A DNA stretch of 64,000 bases from Zoroaster sp. YZ-2022. Its lineage: Eukaryota > Echinodermata > Asteroidea > Forcipulatida > Zoroasteridae. Every line of letters starts with the position of its first letter. Positions within the stretch are counted from its first letter, which is position 1. Made by a program: the position numbers and the translations under genes. Shown here one piece after another: positions 44,401 through 47,211 of the stretch. The notes beneath the pieces were generated by a model, which had not been told where the DNA came from, ran no database searches, and saw only the letters and a program-made list of their open reading frames with translations. The stretch lies in the NCBI GenBank assembly GCA_029582265.1, contig CM055823.1, forward strand, positions 5,580,001 through 5,644,000, given 5' to 3'.

Positions 44401-46786
44401 CACATAACCTGAATCCTTCCTAACTCCCTAGGCCCATTTGCTTACACATAACCTGAATCCTTCCTAACTCCCTAGGCCCACTTGCTTACACATAACCTGA
44501 ATCCTCCCTAACTCCCTAGGCCCATTTGCTTACACATAACCTGAATCCTTCCTAACTCCCTAGGCCCATTTGCTTACACATAACCTGAATCCTCCCTAAC
44601 TCCCTAGGCCCATTTGCTTACACATAACCTGAATCCTTCCTAACTCCCTAGGCCCATTTGCTTACACATAACTTGAATCCTCCAAAATCCTTCAGTAGTA
44701 AAGTCAGCACATGACATGTGTGCACACATGTGTTTCTAATCTGTGATACATGTACATGGCCAGGGACCCTCCCTGCATGCACGGAGCAATAAACAGTGTC
44801 CACTGACCCAAGCACTGACCTTGCAATCACTATCACTACAACAAACATGGATGTACATGTACCATGGAAAGGCAAGTATGCCTAATAACCTCAATCCTCC
44901 GAAATCCTTCACTTTAGCAAACAGCATGTAGCATGTAACCTCAATCCTTCAAAATCCTTCACTTTAGCAAAGAGGATTTGGGAAGGTTAAGGTTAATGCA
45001 ATGTGTTTATTTGTCTGTAAAGAATGTTATATCAATCATACTGTCCCTTTTTAAGGGTTATTAGCAATTAGGGGATTTTTTGGCAACCACTAACCAGTGA
45101 AAATAAATCTATTTTTAGGGGTACGGAAAGTGAAAGCTACATGTATCTTTAAAATCAACTTTCATGATGATTTTCAGACTTTATTTCCCTTCTAAAAATC
45201 CTCCCCTTCAGAAAATAGAAGGATCCTTTTATACACTCCTCAAAATAAAATAAGGGTCAAAAGTATTTTTGTGAAAAATGTTGACCAAGTCAGGACATAG
45301 AAACATTTTTAGTAAGGGTAATGGGCTAAAGGTTGCTCTGCAACATTTTAAGCACTTTTCACATGGGTTGCATGTCTATTGGCTTAGAAACTGACAGATC
45401 ATGTGACAAGACAAAAAAATGCTGATAACAGGTTCATGATGTCGCAATCAAGTTTGGCACATCTGCTTTATTTTTCTTCAAGACTTAATGAGATTCCCCA
45501 CACATAATCAATAGGATTCTGCACTTGATAGAGTAAAGTTAAACAGTGGGTTAACCAGCATGGAAGCTGTAGGGATGAGGGGACCCCTTGAGCCCCCTCC
45601 CTATTTTGAAGGCTTTCCCACCAGTTGATATTCTCTCCCTGTCATAATCTTTGGCAAATCAACATTATTTCTGTATGTTTTGAGACTTAAAGTTAATGTC
45701 AGTATGAGGTTGCATGACCCCTGACTCGCACACATTCCGTACAACGCCTCCTCATGGACTGTACTGTGTACTCAGTGTTGAATCCTGTTGACAACATCTC
45801 AGTAACACCCCACAAAAGAAATAAAGCAGATGTGCCAAACTTGATTGCGACATCATGAACCTGTTATCAGCATTTTTGTGTCTTGTCACATGATCTGTCA
45901 GTTTCTAAGCCAATAGACATGCAAACCATGTGAAAAGTGCTTAAAATGTTGCAGAGCAACCTTTCGCCCATTACCCTTACTAAAAATGTTTCTATGTCCT
46001 GACTTGGTCAACATTTTTCACAAAAATACTTTTGACCCTTATTTTATTTTGAGGAGTGTAGTTGCCACTGTGCATGTACAATGACCGTGTTGGTCACTAA
46101 CGGGAGTTGACAAGATCAGACTGACATGACTGAGGAAGTCATTGTAGCCTACACCCAAACACCTGATTTTTCATGAAATAAATACCCTGGAATAATTTGA
46201 AGTATATGTCCATCATCATCCATATGTTCTCCACCTTACTGGATAGTTAAGATTACATTATTGGTTATATCATGGAGCTCCATGGTTATATTGAATGAGA
46301 AAAAGTGGCGGTCGGATACGACATTTGTCGCACAGCAGGCAATAACGTTCCTTCTTGTACATTCATTCCATGATATACCCAGTCCCAGCATTATGTCAAT
46401 AATAATGATAGGATCATCCGAGGCTACATAAAGTGTGTTTAAAATGCCTGCTACAACCTATGTATGTTGCTTGCCTAGTTTGGCCAGACATTAGATCTAA
46501 TTTAGACTGATACAAAAGAGAATTGCGCAATAACATGCCCGATAACATACATAACCTCCATGCCATGCATACCGCCATAATGCATGGCCATGGCATGGAC
46601 GGTTAATAAATAACGGTAGACCATGCATGCTCCCATGTGTCAATGCTTGTGGTTGTGCACACAGAGATTTTCAAGTCAGAAATTTCACCATTTTACACTC
46701 ACTTCATTTAACTGTTTTTCGGCTTCTTCTCGAGTATCTGGATGAATAGAACCCTGCAAAATCTGCACTAAGTTCTGCTGTTCCAT
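6441..46786 (-). CDS. IPO7: Importin-7/8 nuclear import receptor, complete gene, 26 coding exons
   Basis: Karyopherin-beta family receptor that, in the known family, carries cargoes (ribosomal proteins, histone H1 with importin-beta, signalling proteins) through the nuclear pore and releases them on RanGTP. Coding exons (plus coordinates, transcript order): 46703-46786, 42194-42432, 40780-40938, 39090-39246, 38039-38134, 35856-35950, 34478-34548, 31758-31860, 31079-31124, 29508-29607, 28510-28703, 28170-28259, 26861-26977, 26112-26205, 24150-24268, 22208-22327, 19704-19770, 18333-18458, 16731-16828, 15674-15766, 14197-14417, 11363-11505, 10780-10913, 9225-9360, 7079-7195, 6441-6526. They sum to 3105 nt, 1034 residues plus stop, close to the roughly 1038 of human IPO7. 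Every junction is GT-AG and frame is kept throughout. Seen: N-terminal importin-beta domain ([12 protein letters not shown]), HEAT-repeat body, acidic loop at about 878-967, C-terminal FNFGG. Invertebrates usually have one gene for vertebrate IPO7 and IPO8, so the name means IPO7/8 orthologue. Confidence 0.96.
6614..6870 (+). mobile_element. piggyBac-like MITE, CCAGTTCGC family, copy 2
   Basis: 257 bp, same family as 2224-2480 in the other orientation, flanked by TTAA at 6610-6613 and 6871-6874. Lies in the last IPO7 intron. Confidence 0.85.
7079..7195 (-). CDS. IPO7: IPO7 exon 25 (residues 968-1007)
   Basis: Encodes [16 protein letters not shown] and [12 protein letters not shown], ending one base into a Glu codon before GTAACA. 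Unspliced, the frame would read 30 unrelated residues to a stop at 6987-6989. Splicing to exon 26 restores the conserved tail. Confidence 0.93.
7229..7996. repeat. 45-bp minisatellite, about 17 units
   Basis: Unit AAGATACAACATTGATTTCA plus AAGTAATGGACGTCCATTTT-type sequence. It is a multiple of three, so frames stay open on both strands; these are not genes. Starts 34 bp upstream of the IPO7 exon 25 acceptor. Confidence 0.92.
8156..8388. mobile_element. TTAA-type element, CCCTAAC family
   Basis: TTAA at 8152 and 8389. The body (CAGCACTGTTGGAAACTGGTA and TCCTAGCCAGAATGCCTA) is the inverse of the elements at 17370-18208 and 25383-25815, but with a single copy of the 42-bp unit. Confidence 0.75.
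8594..9169. mobile_element. hAT-like MITE with 8-bp target duplication
   Basis: Ends TAGGGCTGTGC and GCACAGCCCTA, flanked by TTACACCC on both sides (8586-8593, 9170-9177). The body has CGGATACCCGGATACCCG. About 55 bp from IPO7 exon 24. Confidence 0.82.
9225..9360 (-). CDS. IPO7: IPO7 exon 24 (residues 923-968), second acidic segment
   Basis: Encodes [27 protein letters not shown] and [10 protein letters not shown]. It is collinear with family ETALEGYSTIIDDEDNPVDE. The donor GTGAGT falls after one base of an Asn codon. Confidence 0.95.
9418..9774. mobile_element. TIR element with AGGCCAAGT ends
   Basis: About 30-bp inverted repeats (AGGCCAAGT, poly-A, TACCAGTTGATC) flanked by TA. Lies 57 bp upstream of the IPO7 exon 24 acceptor. 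Confidence 0.7.
9804..10779 (-). repeat. 72-bp minisatellite derived from IPO7 exon 23 end and donor
   Basis: About ten to eleven units. On the minus strand each carries ATACCTAGAGCGGTTAGAAA then GTTGTAAGT, i.e. the last ~25 nt of exon 23 with the splice donor, plus ~47 nt of intron. Units nearest the exon are the most diverged; the distal ones are almost identical. Split by a MITE at 10001. Confidence 0.88.
10001..10277. mobile_element. 277-bp MITE inside the exon-23-derived minisatellite
   Basis: About 29-bp inverted repeats starting TACTGAGACGCAATAGAAAC, flanked by TA. It splits the 72-bp array, so it is younger than the array. Confidence 0.78.
10780..10913 (-). CDS. IPO7: IPO7 exon 23 (residues 878-922), acidic loop
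   Basis: Encodes a run rich in Asp and Glu ending [19 protein letters not shown], equivalent to the IPO7 acidic segment that ends DEDGQEYLEIL. The donor GTAAGT is at 10779. The last ~25 exonic bases plus this donor are the seed of the 72-bp repeat at 9804-10779. Confidence 0.95.
10938..11090. repeat. 20-bp minisatellite, about 8 units
   Basis: Unit GGTCAGATTGATTGGAATTG, in the intron directly upstream of the IPO7 exon 23 acceptor (25 bp away). Confidence 0.9.
11363..11505 (-). CDS. IPO7: IPO7 exon 22 (residues 830-878)
   Basis: Encodes [16 protein letters not shown] and [18 protein letters not shown]. It ends with one base of a Cys codon before GTAAGT, and leads directly into the acidic loop. 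Confidence 0.95.
11628..11983 (+). mobile_element. tRNA-Leu-like SINE, family A, full length
   Basis: Head TGGCCGAGCGGTCTAG with B-box GGTTCGAATCCCGGC has the layout of a class II (Leu-type) tRNA. The common SINE body follows and ends GCGCTATATAAGTCCAC(ATT)n. Confidence 0.88.
12560..12602 (+). mobile_element. Possible LINE 3' end with AAATG tail
   Basis: The sequence GCCCTGTGAAATAATAAATG followed by short AAATG repeats resembles the 3' end of CR1/L2-type LINEs. The AT-rich stretch upstream (about 12000-12560) may belong to it but has no coding signal. Confidence 0.3.
12690..13447. mobile_element. TTAA-type element, CCCTCCTACAATC family, with nested MITE
   Basis: TTAA flanks at 12686 and 13448. 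The body GGCCACTCCAAGCCATTAGC matches 19823, 27473 and 33396. Interrupted by a TIR element at 12939-13384. Confidence 0.82.
12939..13384. mobile_element. 446-bp TIR element with TA duplication
   Basis: Ends TGACATAAAACACAATAAAG with inverted repeats of roughly 60 bp (including CACGTTAGCAGTTTT), flanked by TA. A Tc1/mariner-type MITE is the likely class. Confidence 0.72.
13917..14128. mobile_element. Foldback retroelement with hammerhead-like core, copy 1
   Basis: Arms of about 50 bp (AAGTAAGACTAATTGCGGTG and its complement) enclose a centre with CTGAAGA, a 7-bp stem (CGATCAG/CTGATCG) and GAAACATC at 14013-14046 on the plus strand. Flanked by 12-bp direct repeats AACATTACCAAT (13905-13916, 14129-14140). 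Lies about 70 bp from IPO7 exon 21. Confidence 0.75.
14197..14417 (-). CDS. IPO7: IPO7 exon 21 (residues 757-830)
   Basis: Encodes [37 protein letters not shown] and [10 protein letters not shown]. This is highly conserved C-terminal HEAT region. It ends in a split Gly codon before GTGAGA. Confidence 0.97.
14692..14817 (-). mobile_element. Family A SINE, head only
   Basis: Antisense copy keeping the tRNA head and the first body block. The 3' two thirds are missing. Confidence 0.8.
15674..15766 (-). CDS. IPO7: IPO7 exon 20 (residues 726-756)
   Basis: Encodes [20 protein letters not shown] and continues [11 protein letters not shown], ending before GTAATA. It aligns with family [18 protein letters not shown]. 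Confidence 0.95.
15785..16147 (-). mobile_element. tRNA-derived SINE, family B, antisense
   Basis: Full body in antisense with the (ATT)n tail at its left end. The tRNA head ends within a (CAT)n microsatellite at 16147-16212. Lies in the IPO7 intron between exons 19 and 20. Confidence 0.85.
16147..16340. repeat. (CAT)n and AACAAACATC repeats
   Basis: Pure (CAT)n at 16147-16212 followed by imperfect ATCAACAAACAA repeats. Probably grew from a SINE-associated microsatellite. Confidence 0.85.
16462..16711. mobile_element. Foldback retroelement with hammerhead-like core, copy 2
   Basis: Same arms as copy 1. Flanked by 13-bp direct repeats ATACAAAAGATTG (16449-16461, 16712-16724). The core at 16597-16630 keeps GAAACGTC, but CTGANGA reads CTGAGAA. 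An inverted partial core precedes it. Confidence 0.75.
16731..16828 (-). CDS. IPO7: IPO7 exon 19 (residues 693-725)
   Basis: Encodes [12 protein letters not shown] and [11 protein letters not shown]. The donor is the weaker GTTTGT, but frame and homology fix it. A foldback retroelement lies about 7 bp beyond the donor, separated only by its target duplication. Confidence 0.92.
17026..17057 (+). mobile_element. Family A SINE head fragment
   Basis: Only GTCGTGGCCGAGCGGTCTAG plus a few bases remain, joined to another repeat. Confidence 0.65.
17370..18208. mobile_element. TTAA-type element, CCCTAAC family, with 42-bp minisatellite
   Basis: Right end GGTTAGGG then TTAA at 18209. The left part is about 14 copies of a 42-bp unit (TAGGTATTCTGGCTAGGAAC) at 17370-17985, each containing TTAACCCTAACCC, so the true left end is ambiguous. 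Confidence 0.75.
18333..18458 (-). CDS. IPO7: IPO7 exon 18 (residues 651-693)
   Basis: Encodes [28 protein letters not shown] and FEQDGYDYF. The donor is GTGAGT. A TTAA-bounded element begins about 30 bp upstream of its acceptor. Confidence 0.95.
18489..18788. mobile_element. TTAA-type element, CCCTAACCTTCC family, single unit
   Basis: TTAA at 18485 and 18789. Carries one copy of the unit that is expanded about 24-fold in the related element at 43626-44992. Begins about 30 bp upstream of the IPO7 exon 18 acceptor. Confidence 0.78.
18870..19024. repeat. About 21-bp minisatellite, 7 units
   Basis: Unit TTTGCACAGCGTGCGTTAAGG. Intron between IPO7 exons 17 and 18. Confidence 0.85.
19300..19666 (+). 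mobile_element. tRNA-Leu-like SINE, family A
   Basis: Full copy with (ATT)n tail, ending about 40 bp from IPO7 exon 17. Confidence 0.88.
19704..19770 (-). CDS. IPO7: IPO7 exon 17 (residues 629-651)
   Basis: A 67-nt exon reading [20 protein letters not shown], matching family QLEGICLQVIGTVLQQ. The acceptor is GTGCAG and the donor GTGAGT. Confidence 0.92.
19823..20132. mobile_element. TTAA-type element, CCCTCCTACAATC family
   Basis: 310 bp, left TTAA retained, right lost. Begins 53 bp upstream of the IPO7 exon 17 acceptor. Confidence 0.8.
20365..20562. mobile_element. TIR element, ACAATCCCGGCCAAA ends, copy 1
   Basis: About 195 bp with inverted ends ACAATCCCGGCCAAA, a CCCCGCTCCCC-rich centre and a conserved GGAGCACAGACCGCCCAATA block. 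Nearly identical to 21688-21880. Confidence 0.7.
20868..20935 (-). mobile_element. tRNA-like SINE head
   Basis: Antisense TGGTATAGTGGATAAGACAC with GGGTTCGAATCCCACCC. Internal promoter-like A and B boxes. Body not recognised. Confidence 0.55.
21296..21370 (+). mobile_element. tRNA-like SINE head
   Basis: Reads TGGTCTAGTGGTTAAGACAT with TGTTCGAATCCCAACC. It is diverged from, and in opposite orientation to, the unit at 20868. Confidence 0.55.
21688..21880. mobile_element. TIR element, ACAATCCCGGCCAAA ends, copy 2
   Basis: Same orientation as copy 1, about 1.3 kb away. Confidence 0.7.
22208..22327 (-). CDS. IPO7: IPO7 exon 16 (residues 589-628)
   Basis: Encodes [12 protein letters not shown] and [19 protein letters not shown], collinear with the family [17 protein letters not shown] stretch. 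Donor GTAAGA, phase 0. Confidence 0.94.
22788..23086. mobile_element. TTAA-type element, CCCTCCTAC / GTCAAAA family
   Basis: TTAA flanks at 22784 and 23087. Matches 36032-36340 and 40298-40600 along its length. It abuts another TTAACCCTTTCATTA end at 23087. Confidence 0.8.
23252..23318 (-). pseudogene. Decayed duplicate of IPO7 exon 15 end, distal
   Basis: Contains CAGATGCTGTGTAATTTTTACAGCAAT, the antisense of the exon 15 3' end, with about 70% similarity over roughly 65 bp. The donor is lost. Confidence 0.55.
23570..24014. mobile_element. 445-bp TIR element, TGGGTCATTCCATG ends
   Basis: Ends TGGGTCATTCCATGAA and complement, flanked by TA. Mariner-type MITE likely. Lies between the two decayed exon 15 duplicates. 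Confidence 0.7.
24019..24085 (-). pseudogene. Decayed duplicate of IPO7 exon 15 end, proximal
   Basis: TTTACCAGATGCTGTGTGAT is nearly identical to the exon 15 / donor junction (TTACCAGATGCTGTGTGATT); the rest is diverged. Still has a GT after CATCTG. Confidence 0.65.
24088..24141. repeat. (TA)n microsatellite
   Basis: About 27 TA units beginning 9 bp beyond the IPO7 exon 15 donor. Confidence 0.95.
24150..24268 (-). CDS. IPO7: IPO7 exon 15 (residues 549-588)
   Basis: Encodes [17 protein letters not shown] and [11 protein letters not shown], near-invariant in the family. The donor GTAAGA is followed immediately by a (TA)n tract. Two degraded copies of this exon end lie further down the intron. 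Confidence 0.96.
24822..25192 (+). mobile_element. tRNA-derived SINE, family B
   Basis: Same head, body and (ATT)n tail as the copy at 803, in an IPO7 intron and antisense to the gene. Confidence 0.85.
25383..25815. mobile_element. TTAA-type element, CCCTAAC family, with short 42-bp array
   Basis: TTAA at 25379 and 25816. The same body as 17370-18208, with about five units of the 42-bp repeat at 25385-25590. Confidence 0.78.
26112..26205 (-). CDS. IPO7: IPO7 exon 14 (residues 518-549)
   Basis: Begins [12 protein letters not shown] after an AAG acceptor and ends at GTATGA in phase 1. A 17-bp tandem array starts only about 38 bp upstream of the acceptor. Confidence 0.93.
26243..26522. repeat. 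17-bp minisatellite, about 16 units
   Basis: Unit ACTGGCATGCGAGTCCG, with variants GAGACC at the left and CATAAGAG at the right end. The open frames here are artefacts of the repeat. Confidence 0.92.
26630..26760. mobile_element. Fragment of the CCCTCCTAC / GTCAAAA element
   Basis: Only the right half is recognisable (AGTCAAAACCAGTCAAAAA, CAACAATCAAAAACAGGAAG). The ends are missing. Confidence 0.5.
26861..26977 (-). CDS. IPO7: IPO7 exon 13 (residues 479-517)
   Basis: Encodes [20 protein letters not shown] and ends DKEMPVK at GTATGA. It is collinear with family MRARACWVLHYFCEVKF. Confidence 0.94.
27473..27784. mobile_element. TTAA-type element, CCCTCCTACAATC family, inverted
   Basis: Opposite orientation to the copy at 19823. 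Right TTAA at 27785-27788. Confidence 0.8.
27912..28163. mobile_element. GC-rich repeat shared with 61620-61850
   Basis: Shares AAGGATATAGACAGGCTCCA (antisense here), GTACCATTCAAGGGGTTTCA and AGATCTGACGTCACGCTT-like inverted ends with the FMO-intron copy. Confidence 0.65.
28170..28259 (-). CDS. IPO7: IPO7 exon 12 (residues 449-478)
   Basis: Reads [12 protein letters not shown] and ends SELGYMRAR before GTGAGT in phase 0. A repeat also present near 61620-61850 begins within about eight bases of this donor. Confidence 0.95.
28510..28703 (-). CDS. IPO7: IPO7 exon 11 (residues 384-448)
   Basis: Contains [29 protein letters not shown] and [20 protein letters not shown]. These are nearly identical to the conserved centre of IPO7. 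Donor GTATGT, phase 0. Confidence 0.97.
28737..29096. mobile_element. TTAA-type element, ATGGTTTCAAATGG family, inverted
   Basis: TTAA at 28733 and 29097, related to 4073-4402 in the other orientation. Begins 34 bp upstream of the IPO7 exon 11 acceptor. Confidence 0.78.
29187..29420 (+). mobile_element. piggyBac-like MITE, CCAGTTCGC family, copy 3
   Basis: 234 bp, more diverged, with the same ends and TTAA flanks (29183-29186, 29421-29424). Lies between IPO7 exons 10 and 11. Confidence 0.82.
29508..29607 (-). CDS. IPO7: IPO7 exon 10 (residues 351-384)
   Basis: Encodes [20 protein letters not shown] followed by the conserved [13 protein letters not shown] stretch. The donor GTATGT falls after the first base of the Asp codon. 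Confidence 0.95.
29690..30352. mobile_element. Foldback retroelement relic expanded into a 64-bp tandem array
   Basis: Antisense hammerhead-like centre (GTCTTCAGGAGAA) is split by a TA-flanked MITE at 29718-29904. The arm is then repeated about six times with a 64-bp period at 29975-30345 (CATGGTGTCACCGCAAACAG...CCGTGCAAAGCTACAAATCT). Confidence 0.7.
29718..29904. mobile_element. 187-bp MITE with TA duplication
   Basis: Ends GACCTTATGCATATGA and its complement, flanked by TA. The interior is largely palindromic (AAGGTCACTCA...TGAGTGACCTT). It interrupts the antisense hammerhead-like core. Confidence 0.65.
30376..30748 (+). mobile_element. tRNA-derived SINE, family B
   Basis: Complete copy with B-box GGTTCGAATCC and (ATT)n tail, between IPO7 exons 9 and 10. 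Confidence 0.85.
31079..31124 (-). CDS. IPO7: IPO7 exon 9 (residues 335-350)
   Basis: A 46-nt micro-exon encoding [15 protein letters not shown], matching family VSHALTWKNLKPHIQ. The acceptor is TTACAG and the donor GTCAGT. Its small size could defeat automated gene finding. Confidence 0.92.
31480..31592. repeat. 16-bp minisatellite, about 6 units
   Basis: Unit CCAGGCCCTCCAGAAG, within a wider repeat family (GGCCTGGGC, GGCTGTACCATGACTTTGGC) also seen at 28380-28480, 35330-35700 and 39700-39920. Confidence 0.82.
31758..31860 (-). CDS. IPO7: IPO7 exon 8 (residues 301-335)
   Basis: A GCAG acceptor precedes the exon, which encodes [19 protein letters not shown]. It ends within a Gly codon before GTATGA. 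Confidence 0.92.
31960..32600. repeat. 58/59-bp minisatellite, 8 units, in a dispersed repeat
   Basis: Unit GGTCTCCCTTTGGTCTAGAG plus GACAAAGCCCCCTGAACCTC. The flank (TTTAATTTTGGAGGATTTAC) also occurs as single-unit copies at 24400-24620 and 38850-39070. Confidence 0.85.
32700..32996 (+). pseudogene. Penelope-type retroelement GIY-YIG endonuclease relic
   Basis: Reads [12 protein letters not shown], then in another frame RFYGHRS...TPVGQHFNL, then NHSISDM, then [18 protein letters not shown] followed by a stop. These pieces in order match the GIY-YIG endonuclease domain at the C-terminus of Penelope-like retroelements. At least three frameshifts show it is dead. It lies in the IPO7 intron between exons 7 and 8 and is in the opposite orientation. 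Confidence 0.7.
33396..33708. mobile_element. TTAA-type element, CCCTCCTACAATC family
   Basis: TTAA at 33392. Followed within 10 bp by another TTAACCCTAACC element at 33717. Confidence 0.8.
33717..34364. mobile_element. TTAA-type element, CCCTAACCACC family, with nested palindrome
   Basis: TTAA at 33713 and 34365. The interior repeats GGATTTTGGCGGATTCAGGA-like motifs in both orientations. Contains the hairpin element at 33882-34075. Confidence 0.75.
33882..34075. mobile_element. Near-perfect 194-bp palindromic element
   Basis: Arms of about 95 bp starting CAGAGCTGCCAACTCTTCC meet at CTTTTGGCACCAAAAG. Flanked by the direct repeat ATTATAG. The CAG... ends resemble hAT termini, but the 7-bp duplication is one short of the usual 8. 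Confidence 0.75.
34478..34548 (-). CDS. IPO7: IPO7 exon 7 (residues 277-301)
   Basis: A 71-nt exon with a CAG acceptor. It reads [20 protein letters not shown], equivalent to the family YGSPGNV stretch, and ends with one base of the next codon before GTGAGC. Confidence 0.9.
34605..34746. mobile_element. hAT-like MITE fragment
   Basis: Carries GCACAGCCCTA and the GGGTAATTGGAACCGAAAAA / GGTATCCGGGTACC segment of the family. Lies just beyond IPO7 exon 7. A smaller fragment is at 13795-13875. Confidence 0.55.
34780..35139 (+). mobile_element. tRNA-Leu-like SINE, family A
   Basis: Full copy with a duplicated GAGCCTTAT block near the 3' end, as also seen at 19300 and 39930, which suggests a subfamily. 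Confidence 0.88.
35856..35950 (-). CDS. IPO7: IPO7 exon 6 (residues 246-277)
   Basis: Contains [19 protein letters not shown], one of the most conserved stretches of the family. Its Arg codon is split across a GTATGG donor (phase 2). Confidence 0.95.
36032..36340. mobile_element. TTAA-type element, CCCTCCTAC / GTCAAAA family
   Basis: Left TTAA is intact, right decayed. Its uninterrupted GTGCACTTAAAAGTCAAAC gives the empty site for the MITE at 2224. Confidence 0.82.
36385..36698. mobile_element. GGCC-ended element, uninterrupted copy
   Basis: Shares CAACAAGTGAAATACGTGAT, GCTAAGAGAGGCCTCACAAA and CAATTTTGGCTGTAATTGGA with 52843-53574. Further partial copies lie at 17052-17212, 21965-22190, 31190-31378 and 33220-33375. 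Confidence 0.65.
36705..37283. mobile_element. TTAA-type element, CCCTAACGATCC family, copy 1
   Basis: TTAA at 36701; the right flank is decayed. Interior repeats GTTGGAGTTTGATGGGTTGA. Nearly identical to 42561-43186. Confidence 0.8.
37284..38038. other. IPO7 intron sequence with repeat fragments
   Basis: Holds a repeat with GGGCGTCCAAA and GACACCCAAAGGTATTGC (also near 38795-38850) and, at 37945-38000, an inverted fragment of the GTCAAAA TTAA-type element. Confidence 0.5.
38039..38134 (-). CDS. IPO7: IPO7 exon 5 (residues 214-245)
   Basis: A TAG acceptor precedes YHLPLDLVN. The exon contains [18 protein letters not shown] and ends at GTAAGT, phase 0. Confidence 0.93.
38195..38800. repeat. 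Dispersed repeat with GTTCAGGGAGAACCA motifs
   Basis: Two blocks (38200-38400, 38625-38800) share CTCAACTATCGCTAAGCGAG and GGTTCAGGGAGAACCA. A related block is at 19025-19180. Class unknown. Confidence 0.5.
38410..38455. repeat. (AAT)n tract with AGCGCGCACATATCCACC
   Basis: Looks like the antisense 3' end of a SINE-like repeat. Similar ends occur at 22493-22600 and 52498-52590. Confidence 0.5.
39090..39246 (-). CDS. IPO7: IPO7 exon 4 (residues 161-213)
   Basis: Completes the Glu codon, then reads [10 protein letters not shown] and [14 protein letters not shown], which align with the IPO7 HEAT region. The donor is GTAAGA in phase 0. Confidence 0.95.
39382..39682. mobile_element. Foldback retroelement with two opposed hammerhead-like cores, copy 3
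   Basis: Minus-strand core at 39465-39498 is intact (CTGAGGA, stem II, GAAACGTC). The plus-strand core at 39533-39566 has AAAAC in place of GAAAC. The arms match copies 1 and 2. No clear target duplication found. Confidence 0.7.
39930..40287 (+). mobile_element. tRNA-Leu-like SINE, family A
   Basis: Full copy with the duplicated GAGCCTTAT block, next to a TTAA-bounded element at 40298. Confidence 0.88.
40298..40600. mobile_element. TTAA-type element, CCCTCCTAC / GTCAAAA family
   Basis: TTAA at 40294-40297 and 40601-40604, with inverted ends CCCTCCT and AGGAGGG. Confidence 0.82.
40780..40938 (-). CDS. IPO7: IPO7 exon 3 (residues 108-161)
   Basis: Starts after TCCAG, completing the split Arg codon, and continues VQLAVCL. 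It contains [11 protein letters not shown] and ends YQLVKNYE before GTAAGT, with the Glu codon split. Confidence 0.95.
41449..41889. mobile_element. TIR element, GCAAGTCTACGG ends
   Basis: Short inverted ends GCAAGTCTACGG and CCGTAGACTTGC about 430 bp apart, between IPO7 exons 2 and 3. Confidence 0.5.
42194..42432 (-). CDS. IPO7: IPO7 exon 2 (residues 29-108)
   Basis: The CAG acceptor precedes GTT CAC AAG. The exon encodes the RanGTP-binding N-terminal HEAT repeats, with [13 protein letters not shown] and [13 protein letters not shown]. It ends two bases into an Arg codon before GTAAAA. Confidence 0.95.
42561..43186. mobile_element. TTAA-type element, CCCTAACGATCC family, copy 2
   Basis: TTAA at 42557 and 43187, same orientation as copy 1, and about 45 bp longer through an extra internal repeat unit. 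Confidence 0.82.
43626..44992. mobile_element. TTAA-type element with 44-bp minisatellite of about 24 units
   Basis: TTAA at 43622 and 44993. Units of 44 bp (CCTAGGCCCATTTGCTTACA) at about 43630-44680 are nearly identical. The rest matches 18489-18788 in inverse orientation. Lies in IPO7 intron 1. Confidence 0.82.
45048..46325. mobile_element. TIR element (GTCGTATCCGACCGCC family) carrying a nested long-TIR element
   Basis: Right end GGCGGTCGGATACGACAT. The left end has lost its TIR. The body matches the uninterrupted copy at 58218-58646. Lies in IPO7 intron 1. Confidence 0.72.
45234..46058. mobile_element. 825-bp long-TIR element with TA duplication
   Basis: Inverted repeats of about 245 bp starting CACTCCTCAAAATAAAATAA, flanked by TA at 45232 and 46059. 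The paralogous empty site at about 58396-58404 reads TTATAGTTGCC. Confidence 0.8.
46703..46786 (-). CDS. IPO7: IPO7 exon 1 (residues 1-28)
   Basis: Starts with ATG and ends before a GTGAGT donor in phase 0. It reads [11 protein letters not shown] and ends EEAEKQLNE, the usual start of the importin-beta N-terminal domain. It was too short to stand out as an open frame. The following intron (42433-46702) is the longest in the gene and is almost entirely repeats. Confidence 0.9.
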
Positions 46787-46960
46787 GACGATCAGTCTTT
46801 CGTGGCTTTTTTATCTTGATTTTGACCACGGCAAAACTCGGAAAATCGGGCTCCCTTTTCAGAACCCCAAGTTGGTATTATTGTGAATTACGGCGCGCCA
46901 CATGAAATGTAAACTGCGCATGTGTGAGATTTTATGGCTGACTAGTTTATGTCACTAGAG
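46787..46960 (-). promoter_or_regulatory. Candidate IPO7 5' flank / promoter
   Basis: Immediately upstream of the IPO7 ATG. It contains GGCGCGCC-like and TGCGCATG sequence about 90-135 bp from the ATG, the latter resembling an NRF-1 site as seen at housekeeping promoters. No clear TATA box. The transcription start cannot be fixed from sequence alone. Confidence 0.3.
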
Positions 46961-47211
46961 GGCGCACTCTACTCCTATTCCAAAATAATAACTTTCTCAC
47001 ACAAAAAGGAACAACAATAATTTTGTTTACTAATCCGAGTGTTTCAGTTCTTCCACTTTGTTCGGTAGTTCAAGTGTAGGACGGGAGGACGTTGGATTAT
47101 ATTAGATTATTGGATTACCGCTCCTCCAGCTATAGTTTGACACGAAACTCAATGTAACTTGCTTAATTTAAAAAAAAAATTTATGAATAGTAACTCTCCA
47201 TTCCCAAGTTG

